Part shown: positions 25,501-36,346 of the stretch, one piece after another
Numbering within the stretch: the stretch's first letter is position 1
Layout of the letters: the number at the start of each line of letters is the position of its first letter
From: Embiotoca jacksoni
Taxonomy: Eukaryota > Chordata > Actinopteri > Embiotocidae
Direction: 5' to 3'
NCBI GenBank assembly: GCA_022577435.1
Contig: JAKOON010000010.1
Coordinates: 18,828,024-18,892,023, forward strand
Length of the DNA stretch: 64,000 nt
The notes under the pieces: generated by a model
Databases searched by the model: none
Told to the model about the DNA's origin: nothing
Seen by the model: the letters and a program-made list of their open reading frames with translations, nothing else
Program-made: the position numbers and the translations under genes

Positions 25501-28500
25501 TTCCCAAACCAATGGCTGATGTAACCGTGGGTTACCACTTAAAAGAAACCCAATAATTCCCCCGTGAGCAAGCACTTGGCAACAATAGGGAGGAAAAACT
25601 CCCTTTCAACAGAAAGAAACTTCGGTCAGAACCAAACTTGGGATTGGCAGCCATCTGCTTCGACTGGTTGGGATGCGAGTCCGCTCTCTCCCCACCACAA
25701 AGTAACTAATATTTCCCACTGCAAGTGCAATATCAAATACCCTTGCCTTCTGGTTAAACTGCTGTAAAAGAGAGGTTTGGCTCAAGTTTTCCTTGAGTTA
25801 TTAAGAATCACAGAATTTCCACAGGTTCAGTCTGTGTAACTGACAGCTGGCCATACTCCAGTTGAGCTTAGTCGGGTCAAGCAGTTAACCTGAGACTCTG
25901 AGACTGAGTATCTTTGATTCTACAGTAATGACCATAATATTGTTATGCCCCACTTACACACAGCCTGCAACAATCCAGAAAAGGTTCAGTTACTACCTCC
26001 TGTTGCGACAATGAATATTGCTAACTTTCTACAACGTTAGTCTCGTTAACGTTAATCTCTGTGCAGTTGTACCAGTAACAGAAACATGCTTGTTGACTTG
26101 TCGGCTTTTGTGTTCTTTTTGTATGACAGTCTTTTTTGGTATAATAAGGTCGTCTAGGTGGAAATGGGCCACACAGTAAGCATAGCTGTACTTTGAAGAT
26201 GCAGACTGTTTATCTTTAATTGCTTCAGGTTAAATAATCATTCAATGTTGTGTCGAGCGTCTTTTGGCCACCTTTCAGTATACAGTAGCCTCTCAGTGGG
26301 GTTGCTAAAACCCTGTTGCGAGTATTAGGTCATCCCTCGCATGCAGGTTTTCATCTCAAATCCCCATGTTGGGTTCTGTGTGCACCTTTATAACTGTAGC
26401 ATATCCAATATCTTTCTGTAAATTACATAAGGACACAAGTTGTTTTGAACCACGTGTTTTCTTCTCTCAATTTGCCTTACCTTTTCATGAGGCATTTTCC
26501 ACAATTCAACCCAGCAGGAAGCAAATGTAGATTAGATTTTTGGTTTACTGTCCCTGAGGTGATTTCTGTTCGACAACAGCTTACAAATCATTTGTTATGG
26601 TTTCCTCTGTGAAAACAGTAGTTAATCAGTGGCCGGAAAGCTTTTACGTCTCAATGACAAAAACAGCAGGGAGTCATTCAGCTTTGAAGGAAGACCTACT
26701 TGCTCCACTTGTTTTGATTACTTCTCCATGTGTAAAGAGCAAGTTCTTGACTGAACACGGGAAGTTTTCCACGAGACCTCCTGACACACCGGTGTCATCT
26801 ATTACAACTCCACTGGCAGGCGGATGTTAGAGTCACTTGAAAAGATGAACATTCATCTTTTAAATTACCTGGTGCAAGAAAAACTTATTGTAGTGCAGAA
26901 TGACTCTACTCAAACCGTTACCTGAGGGATTTGGCATTCTGCCTCATGCCAGCCACGACAAAAGACCACTTTAGAGGGAGATGGAAAGAGAGTAGCAAAG
27001 GATAGGGGCCAAGCGGGTAGCTGTGGTGAGCTGAAATTGCAGACTAAAGCATATCTTCAAATCACAGAGCCCAGAGGATGGAAGAGGAATCCTCCTACTG
27101 TTATTTTTTCCCATGTTCTTCCACCCCCGGTAATATTTTCCCGATTAAAGTATGCTCCTTTCCCCTACTCGAAAGACGGACCCCAGTTTCACAGGAGAAA
27201 ACCAAAGCAACCACAAAACGGGAATTGCTTTTCCACTGCATGAGATAATGTGTTGCAAACTGTGTTGTGCCTAGATTCAGCTGCCAAGTTAGAGCATTAC
27301 CTCAATGTTTTCACAGATCAGTAGTTGATAGAGCCAATGCCTGTTTAAGACTTAAATGATAGTTTCACGTTATCAAGTTTTTAGAAATGAGCTATCGGGG
27401 TAGAAATGTGAATATCCTCCTGTAGTTTGTTGGATTCAACAGCTTGCAGCAGTTTGAAGTGATATAACGTGATTTCAAACTTTACAGTTAATGAGTAGAT
27501 GCCTTCGGAAAGATTTTATAAGGGTTTTATACCAAGAGTCTTACAGTGTGGAGAAATCTGGCTGCAAAATGTTTACTGCTCTAACTTAAACATGGCTTTA
27601 GTGGAGCAGTGAGCCATTTCCTGGACCACATCAGAAAATGAGACAAGCTTAATAACCCCACACTTCTGAACAAACACATGTATACACTTAGTATCCTCTC
27701 AGCTCAGGCAGTTTTCAGAGGCCAGTGTTGAGCTCATAATTTGGCTGAGTGTCTGCAGGCTCTTTGTACTGTACGGTCAGACGACCACATGAGACCAGTT
27801 CTGCACTCCTACTTTGGACATCAGCAATATTTACATGTTTAGTTTGGAAATCTACCTTGGAAACTTTTCATGTGAGCTCAAGTCTTCTTTGTTGCAGCTA
27901 TGATTATGAATGAGATGATCCTCCTGAAGATTTTATTTTGGTTTGAGCACTTGAACTGAACAGCCAAAATGCATGGACAAATCTTAGTGTAATTTCTGTA
28001 ATTTACTGCAGTGACCACTTGAATTGAGGCCTTGGAAACTTATCCTGATTGCCCACCAGCCTTCCCTAAGGCAGGGTCCATTCTGAAGTGTGCTCTGTTC
28101 ACTGTTGAAATGCTACCGCTGTGCCGCTGGCTTCCTGCAGATGAATGTGTACCGTGCACACTTTAGCGTGTCAAGTGTTTAATTTCCTCCAAGTGGCAGA
28201 GCACATGGCCATAATTATTGTCCACTTGACAAGTCGTTGTAAATGTCACGTCATGGCTGAGGACCTGACGTTGTGACATAAAATGCCTGCTGAAACTACT
28301 CAAAAGTTACATTCATCCGGCAACGGCAATCAAATGGAACATTTTATTACTTTGCCTTCACAGAACTGGCTGCCAGTTTCACTTTGGAACAATATGGTGC
28401 CTGTCGTTTCAATTGTCTCAAATGTAGAACTTTATAAATTTGATTGTTCCTCCAGCGCAACGCGGCATATTTCTTTTCCAAAAGCTCTTTGCCCCTGCCT

Positions 28501-29599
28501 CATCTTAAGGGAGCAATTTGCTATGTAGTCCCTCAAAAACTTTGTTTTATGTTTAGAGCATTGATCTAGACACTTATTCAAACCTCAGCCCTCATTTGCA
28601 TGGCTATTTATGGTGCTCCTTGATTACGGCCCTATTTGTAGAAAAGAAGCATGAAGTCTTTAATTACTGTATTACTCAGTTACAGAGAAAATAAATGGTG
28701 ACATGTTGCCTTAAAGATTATTTTAACTGCTGAACATTGTGCTGGTGTTATGTTACCTGTCTGTCTAAATACCTAACATTGAAAGAGTGGAACCACAGTT
28801 ACCTAATGTTTGTCAGTCATAGATTCCATGTACTTTGAGTCAATATTTAGTCTTGACAATTTTGCCAGTATTTAGTCGGCTATTTCCACTGGCCAGGTGA
28901 AGCATTGCCATTAAAAGACCAGAGCTCCAGACGGACATTATTACACTAGTCTGCCCATCCTGTCAACATGCCCAGATGATGCAAACACTGTGTGTAACAA
29001 TGCCGACTCTTATGTCAACATGAGTGATTATATCGGTGTGATCAGGCTCAAGGCAAATTTTTCTAAAGTATTGACTAAAATCTGCAAATATTTCAACTGT
29101 TATAAAATTGAAATGTTATCTACTCTAGCTGCTTCACTAAACCAATGTCAGTGTATTTATTTACTTTATATAACTTTTTATTGCCAGCTCTGTGCAACAC
29201 ACGGATTAATGATATGTTCTTAAACCCAATTTATTTTTTTGTTTGTTTAAAGTTTGGACACAGGCACACCAGGCTGACAGTTGGGGCCCAATTTGCCATC
29301 CGTCACTTGTAGTGGCTCTAGATGACCGTTGTCAGTGGCTGTTTGACTCCAACCCTACATGCTGAACTGATTAGAGGAAGTCAGCGAGAGAAAGCTGTCT
29401 AACTGCCTGTTTAGCCAAGTTATTCTGTGACATTACCCTTTATTGCAGTTTTTCCTTGTTTTTTGCCTCAGCCTTCTCTTTTCTTCTTCCACCAGCTAAA
29501 GCCCAAGCATGACAACACCAGTTCAAAGCAGTCGTGTTAAGGAAAGTCCGTTGTCTCTACTTGGGGTGAAGAAAGCTTTCACAGCAGGTATCCAGTTTA
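22567..29599. other. Gene-poor interval with old repeats
   Basis: No gene is recognised. It holds a fragment of a widespread fish repeat (about 25563-25690), a neighbouring tract at about 25100-25250 that also looks repeat-derived, and a tRNA-like promoter remnant near 24288-24330. The rest is unremarkable AT-rich DNA. Confidence 0.5.
25563..25690 (+). repeat. Fragment of a widespread teleost interspersed repeat
   Basis: The order of short blocks (GAGCAAGCACTTGGC, AGGGAGGAAAAACTCCC, CAGAAAGAAACTTCGG, CAGCCATCTGCTTCGACTGG) matches from memory a repeat found in great numbers in fish genomes. It is diverged and truncated on both sides. Its class is not established here. Confidence 0.55.
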
Positions 29600-29745
29600 A
29601 GCTTAAATCTGGAATCCATGTTGTTCTCGCGGCTGAAGAGAGTTCTTTATGAGTCTGACTGTGTTTGGGGTCACGGTCATGCTGCAGAATGAATTTGGGA
29701 TCAATCGCATGCTTCTTTGACGGCATTGCGTGATGGATGAGAATC
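29600..29745 (-). pseudogene. Tc1/mariner transposase remnant
   Basis: The minus strand encodes DPKFILQHDRDPKHSQTHKE. The FILQHDxDPKH part is the signature around the second catalytic Asp of Tc1/mariner DDE transposases (usually FxLQQDNDPKHT). Only this central piece survives, and the reading degenerates on both sides. There are no terminal repeats nearby. Confidence 0.7.
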
Positions 29746-31362
29746 TAGACTGCCTAGAGCCTTTGCGCACGGCTGTTTGTACGCATAATGAGTTATTTAC
29801 TTGATTTATTTAAATAAAAGCAGGAAACAACTCTGAGTTTAAACATGTTTTTTTCCCTGTGAATGAAAAACCCGTGGCTTTAACGTGTTCCTCTCGACAT
29901 CTGAAACAGGACCTACACCCAGCATTGTATAAACATGTCAGCAACAGCTGTGTGGACAACTTATTTTGTGCTTTGGGAATAAGCGAATGTGTATAGAACA
30001 ATTCCATTTTTTATAAGTTCCTCTGTAACACGTGTAGACCGTTGTCACATGTTTCGCCCATTGTGCTATGTGGAAAACTTGCCTTTTAGAGATGGTAATT
30101 TTGGTAATAACAGTTGCTACCTTTGCAGGAAGTTTCAAAGATACACATTTTTGCTTAAAAAAAACAAAAACATCTTTAGAATACATTCAGATAAAAAAAA
30201 AAAATGCTGATCTGTGCAATGCTGACAGCATTTATTGAAAAGGCTGGGACTAGATTGGCTATATCTCTTTTCTCCAAAAGTGACCTTTAAATCAGCGAAT
30301 CACTGTTTTCCAAACTGATCCCTACATTCTCATTCTCACTATTCTTTTGATGGATAAGAGAGTTAAATTCACTGACGGTTTCCAAAACGGTCACCCAGGG
30401 CAGCTAACCTTTAAGCTACCTTTTCAAAACTAATCCACTGTCACTATAAAGTTATCACAGTAAAAGATGTGAGCGTTTATCCGTGAGTAGCAGAAGTTGT
30501 TGCAACCTATTCCCCCTATGGAGCTGCCACAGGGGGTCCCAGACTGCAGGTTTGAACCCCAGCCCTGAACAATGAAGCTTGGAGAGCTGATGGAAAAGCC
30601 ATCCATACTGAGGCAGATTTTATTGCTTTCCAGGCCTGCTGTCCCCTATGAGGTAATTTTAGAGGAATGTCCCAGAGAGTAAAGTAAAAGTCAGGTCAAA
30701 AGTACTTGACCTGTTTATTTTGATTCTTACATCTCAAACTTTCCATTTCTTTCAACAAAAAGAAAAGCAGCTTGAATTTCTTGACTTCCAGCCTAACTGG
30801 AGCAGCAACCAGCCCGGAGCTTACAAATGATTTAGTGCTTGAGTCAGCACCCTTGGTGTGTATCAGATGATTATAGAAGATCGAGCTTAGGGGAAGTCTT
30901 CATTGCAAAAGTGAGAAGCAATTAGGGTAGTAAAACTGAGTCACTGACTTGTAGGGGATGGCACGTACTATGAGCATTGGCTCAGACATCTCTGTATCAG
31001 ATTTTACAGACATACCAAAGTCTGCCAAGTTTCATTATACTCTGTGAATTATAACAGTTTAGCCCAGTGGTTATCTGCCTGGCATAAATTCCATTGAGTT
31101 TACAGTTCGGTTAACTTCTCTTTAATGACTAAATGGGAAACAGTGGTTCTCTGGAGCCTGAAAGTGTTGTTGAAAGAAGCATAAACTGCTTTTGCTGAAA
31201 GGTAAGTTTTGTTGTAGTGAGGGCTGGGAAGTTTTGAGGAAATCTGGCCAGTATGTACAGTAGCTCTTATTGAAGTAAATTTAGGTCAAGTCATCAGGTC
31301 ATTTGTTATAAATTCAACAACACAATACATTGACTAAGAGAATAGAAAAGCATAAGGAAAAG
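29746..31362. other. Intergenic DNA, nothing recognised
   Basis: No coding or repeat feature is supported. A tRNA B-box-like string near 30550 lacks a matching A box and stem structure. Confidence 0.5.
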
Positions 31363-31368
31363 TTTATT
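31363..31368 (-). terminator. Poly(A) signal AATAAA of the unidentified gene
   Basis: AATAAA on the minus strand begins 8 bases after the TGA stop codon of the terminal exon. That is unusually close but usable, and it supports a real gene end on this strand. Confidence 0.5.
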
Positions 31369-31375
31369 TCATAAA

Positions 31376-31641
31376 TCAACATTTTGTTGTTGCCTTGATG
31401 TGATCCTGGAGTACCAGAGGTGAATAGAAAAGGCAGTGACACGTCACACAACGTGCTACTGTGGAATCATGACTGAGACTGCTGACATGGGACTGACTTG
31501 GACCGGGTCTGCTCCAGTCCAGAGGTATTTGTGTGATATCTAATGATTCTAAAGCCCCTTTTCCTTTGCTGATTTTGGCTAGGCTCCACTTGACAAGCTT
31601 TTTTATTTCATTTTCCAGTGCCTGTGGCTCGTACTTAGTAC
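31376..31641 (-). CDS. Unidentified gene, terminal coding exon
   Basis: Starts in phase 1 after ATACCAG and runs 88 codons including the TGA stop. It encodes KYEPQALENEIKKLVKW and the C-terminal Cys/His cluster. In-frame stops just upstream of the acceptor mean the frame must be entered by splicing. Confidence 0.5.
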
Positions 31642-33377
31642 CTGGTATCACTTACTTTTTTAGGATCACCGGTCGAGGTTCCAAGCGAGTCGAGGCGATA
31701 ATAAAATTTTACATGAAAACACTGCACATCACTGACTGGTGAGATGCAATCGTCACAATCCCTACATTACTATTTTTGCAGCACAGTTGCTGCCAGTAAT
31801 TCTCGTTTAAAAAAAAAAAATACAGTTAAACATGTTCGTATCAAACGGTGGCTCTGATGGGCCCTTTTGAGTCTGAAGTTAGCTTCATTTTACAAAGTTC
31901 ACTCACCTCCAGTTTCCTCTGCAGACTGCCCGTGTTGCCCACTTCTCTCCAGCCAGCATCTCACCCACACTGCCTTTTTCTTCCTCTTTCTGCCTTTTCA
32001 GCTTTGGCTTGCGGTGTCGTTTTCTCCTAGAGCTCCAGTCTTTACCGACTTGCCATTCAGTGGGTTGTCTAATGTATTTACTGTCATCTGGTTGAAGTGT
32101 CTTCTTAAAAGAAAAAATATCTGTGCACGTTGCTGGAAAAAAAATTGTACGTGTGGTTTCCAGTCTTAGTATGTTTTCAGCTTTAAGGAGGAGTACAGGA
32201 GGACATGCGAGGACAAGGTGATTATCCACATTCTGGCCAGGAGTTTTAAATATGAGTCTGATGTTTATACAGAGTTGATGGTATACGTACAGTTGTTGTA
32301 CAGCTGACTTCACCAAAGATAGAGGCCAGTTTTAAAATGATTTTACCAAATCATCTCTGGGTAGAAGTAAAGCCACATAGCATAGTATTGTGTGCTATGC
32401 TTTCAGATCTACAATGTGTAATTTATATTCCAGGCAGCTTTACTGTTTTTGGGGCAGAGGGCCAACCCTTAAAAAAAAAAAAAAAAATCACCTCCTCACT
32501 GACTTCCTGAAGTGAGGAATAATCTGTTGCTGGAACAGAGTTCAGTGCCATGTGCGGATGAAGTCATGTGTCAAAGGATTTCAGTTTCTGAATAAACTTC
32601 TTCCAGCCTGTCTGCAGTGTGGCTGAACTACACGCTAGCGTTCATGCACTGGTTTAGTGTTTCCCTAAACCACTCTCAATGCTTGACTGCGTGTCCTAAA
32701 CTTCTACTGTGGTGAATGCGGTTTTTGGAGGGAATATTATCAGTGGATATGAATACTCAGGTAGATCAAACACTAGTCATGTTGAAGTGTAATTCACTGA
32801 AGTGCTTACAACTGGAAAGCTGACCTTCATAGCACCATCAGTATGAACTGGTTCTCTAAAATATACAAGTGCAATATGATTACCCAATGGTGTTGATTTA
32901 TTATCCACAGCTGACTTACATTTATCTTTCTTTATTTAGCTGTTCATCTCTCTGGTAACTTGCTGTTGTGTTTTATTTGCAACAACAAAGAACCAGCAAG
33001 GCTGTTACAGTGTGTTGCCATGGACAGTCGTATTTCACGCAGCAGCCTTTAACTGTTATGTCTCATACTCAACTCATGACGATTTGTTTGGCCCTGTCTG
33101 TGCTGTAAAATGCTGGGAGGACAAGCTAAATATAAGCGTGTATTGGATTTCAAGAAGCACAAAATGGTCAGTGCTAAGAGGAAAGCCAGAGAGCTCACAC
33201 TGAAGCCGTGGTCCACGCAACGTGTCCCAGGACACTAGCTGTGATGGATGGCCGTCAGCCCCTCCAGTACCACCTCATTTCCTGGGGTCACACCATTGGA
33301 GGTCGTGTCTTTCTGGAAGTCCGCCGCCAGCGCTCTGAGTTCCAAGAAGAAAAACTTTGATCCGAGACACTCATTAA
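31376..33377 (-). CDS. Unidentified protein-coding gene, 3' part (three exons)
   Basis: I do not recognise this gene. Three minus-strand exons, 33274-33377, 31965-32103 and 31376-31641, have GT-AG borders and join in frame (phases 0 then 1) without a stop. They give about 169 residues ending in TGA, with an AATAAA signal just behind. The product begins ECLGSKFFFLELRALA, continues through a strongly basic stretch (SSRRKRHRKPKLKRQK, nuclear-signal-like), then a helical EIKKLVKWSLAKISK segment. It ends with a CxxC-x12-H-x6-C cluster (CVTC...H...C) that could bind zinc. A fourth exon upstream (36293-36346) fits by phase. The 5' end is not found. Weak points: the last acceptor has a poor pyrimidine tract, and the exon 2 donor was chosen for phase over a stronger GTGAGT at 31901. 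Confidence 0.5.
31965..32103 (-). CDS. Unidentified gene, internal basic exon
   Basis: The acceptor TTTTTTCTTTTAAG is strong. The donor used here is GTGAGA after GGCAGTGTGG, which gives phase 1 and joins the terminal exon in frame. A second donor, GTGAGT at 31901-31900, would leave phase 2 and does not join that exon, so it may mark an alternative form. The exon encodes KTLQPDDSKYIRQPTEW and an Arg/Lys-rich run. Confidence 0.5.
33274..33377 (-). CDS. Unidentified gene, internal exon
   Basis: Bounded by acceptor GCTTTGACAG and donor GAG/GTGGTA. It starts in phase 1 and ends in phase 0, matching the next exon. It encodes KFFFLELRALAADFQKD, a likely amphipathic helix. Confidence 0.45.
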
Positions 33378-36292
33378 CTGTCAAAGCTAGCCAAAAGCAC
33401 AAAATGTGAAGGTGGGACTCGCGATAACTAGATGACGATTCTGCCAAAACAAACAGCACTCGATAGGGTGGGATGCAGTTTTTCCGTTTCCTTCAACTCT
33501 TCTTCTAAAAAATATACTGTGTTGACTGACTTTTAGAAATGGTATCTTTATTGGAGCCATATAAGGCCCATTTTTTTCTTGTGAGGTAATTCTGTGTTTG
33601 AAAGTTATATAGGGGGTGTATCCGGTCATGTCACACTGCAATTTGATCTTATATACACATCACAGATTTCTTAATGATCTGTGTGGCGTCTGTCTTCATA
33701 TCAAAGACAGGAAATGATAAGTTATGGCTACAACTGTTAGTGCTTAAGTAGAGTTTTTGAAGATGTCATGACTCTTCTTTCTGAACCACTTTTTAATTAC
33801 TGCCACATTTTTGCAGTTGTTACTTTTGGAAGTGAAAATACTTGCCGTGAGTTATTTAAAAACACAAGAGAGTAGGTTTTTCTTCTGTTTTATGAAGTCA
33901 TTATGCAAAAGGTTGTTCAAAGTCACGGTCACATTTATGCCATAGCCACTCCGTGGGAGGACCAAGATAGTTGGAGGGCCATTTTTGGCTTTTCCTTTAC
34001 CTCTGCAGTGCTAAGCTATTTATAATGATGATATTTCCATCGCATCCCATTTCAGGCCTGTGAATGAAGTGTTAGGAGTTCTGTACACTGCCAGTTGTGA
34101 CCTGCTAGTGTTGATTGTTTTGAAGGTGTATGTGTGTATAAACCGGATCTTCGAAGTTCAGAATCACTAGTCTTGAAAAACGTCCGCAGATTGAAGAACA
34201 GCTGTCGAAAAACCCTTAAAATGAACAACTTCAACTTTAAAAAGTCATTTTACAACTGTGTGATTACAGGCGTAGGCTCGTAGGGCATCTGATTGAAAAC
34301 GGGGAACACAAGCGCGGTTTCGTGTCCCTGTTTTCAAGTTTTGTGCATGATATCCATCATTTCCCCAGTTCTGCATACATATGTCCGTGCTTTTAAAGTC
34401 ACAGTTATATTATGAGATATACTTGTATAATATTTACAAAAAGCTTGTCTGCCGTGTTCCGCAGTTTGAAATTCTGGCTTTGTACCCTTCACTCTGAGAT
34501 ACTACATTTTTGTCACACAAGACACAACAGATTAGCTTTATTTTGGGAAAAACATGCAGAGCCAACAGCTACAGAACATGGCCTTATTTGAAGTTGCGGT
34601 GTAGCGTGTCGCTCGTTGCTGCAGTGGTATTTTTGTCGGTAGCCTCTTGCTGTTACTGCCTCTGGCTTTGGCGTGAGAAAGGACTTCTGTAGCATCAGTC
34701 CTGCACAGCATGGGTTGCGTCTGCGAGTAATCACTGCGAGCAAGATTAACAATTACCTGTCCGGTCCAGGGCTGTAAATCTCTGCAGGGTGATTAGTGAA
34801 CAACTGCAGGTCTGGCAAATAGCGTCTCTGGCCTCACTAATGGAACAGAGACAAAATATCCTGAGGGCACAACAGATTTCCTCAGTCTGCCAAATGTTGA
34901 ACATAATGGTGAAGGGGCAAGTTGCAGTTATCTAGAGGTTACTTACTTAATATTTTACTAAGATATATATACACACATAGAGGTGTATATATAAGTCATT
35001 AGCATGTGTTTGGTGTTGTTTCACCTCCCCAGCAAAATTTTGGTTCTCTTTTTAGCTCCGTTTTTTTCTCTCCAACAACTCCAGAGGGAAATATCTGCCT
35101 CACTAGCTGCTAAATACTCCACGAGCAGGTAGCATATTCTGTTTTTAGGGCTTTTCTGCTGCTTTTTCAGCCTGCTGTTGCTCAACAGGATGTATGATGT
35201 AGGACATATTGTGTATAAGCAGTCAATGCTGTGGCTGAGATTTTCCACTTTTGAAATGCACACTGATTTAGACAGCCAGGGTTTCATAAGTCACACACCT
35301 TAGGAGCCAAACCTGTCAACTTGCGGGGTGGGGCTTTTATACATTATCAAGTTGCAGGTGAGAGGTGGAGAGGTGGGTAGAGATAGAAGCGGGGAAAATG
35401 TTCAAACTCGTATATCAGCACGTTTTAAATTAAGATAAAGGTGTAGAGTTAAAGGCAGGCCAGTTTTAACAGCTTTAAATCTACGTTTTTAGTTCTATTG
35501 AGCACAGACTGTGAATGTCTTCATGTTTTTCTCAGTTTGGATAGTAGTTACTGAATTATGCATGGTGAATTCAGTATTTGCACTGGTGTGCTATGTTTAT
35601 TTTGTCTGGACCTTCTCTATAAATGCTTATATAATAGTTTTTATTCACTTGAGCCTGGAAAGTCATTTTGCTTGGAAAAAATGTGAGCGTGAGGAACAAG
35701 AAAATCTGGCGTCTGCATTGCCTGGTCTGATGTGAATGATTTTAAGTGTAGAATCGAACCCAAAACGGTAGCTTTGAGACTTTGAATGGACTGCAACCAA
35801 GGACTTGTGCATGTGGCGGTCTTTCTACCTTTTTCCTTCTGTAGCTACAAAAAGTTTGATTTGATACCAGTCCCTCTCCCCAACCACCCGGCCCCCTTCC
35901 TCCTTCTCCCATCTGCAGTCCCAGGCAGTAATGGTAGGAAGCAGGGCTTGGCTGGCAGATTGGGAAGCAGGATGGATGGAACTACTGTGGCGAGCGCTGC
36001 GGTGATGAAGTCAGTGTCTGGCTCACATTAAAATGCAACCAGGCACATGCACTCACATAACAGCTACACTGCAGCCAACATGTTTAGAAGAACTGAAGGT
36101 GTTATCTTGGATTAGACAAGCTGTTGTCTTTTTTGCAATTCTTGGAGGTGAATATTAAAAACGAGGGAGCATTGTGGGTGGTTGGAAGAGCGAGATTGTT
36201 CCACTGATGATATCGCTGGCCCCACTTTCTGCGGACAGCCATATGAAGGCTTACACGGGGCTGTAAAGGGTAAACACTGGTCCAATACTTAC

Positions 36293-36346
36293 TGATGTTC
36301 TTGGCACGCTGTTCCCTTACGTGTGCAGGAAATACTGTCAAGCTGG
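36293..36346 (-). CDS. Possible upstream exon of the unidentified gene
   Basis: A 54-nt segment between a good acceptor (AGTCTTTTCAG) and a consensus donor (ATCA/GTAAGT). Its open frame ends in phase 1, as needed to join 33274-33377, and would read AHVREQRAKNI into INECLGSK. It is short, so this could be chance. Confidence 0.35.

Noticed and set aside
30490..30575. B-box-like string GGTTTGAACCCC, possible tRNA gene
   Set aside because: No proper A box, no acceptor-stem complementarity and no cloverleaf could be drawn.
35931..36030. Plus-strand segment after a strong acceptor (CCATCTGCAG) with an open frame to a stop
   Set aside because: No partner exon, no recognised family, and the minus strand is equally open, so coding potential is not shown.
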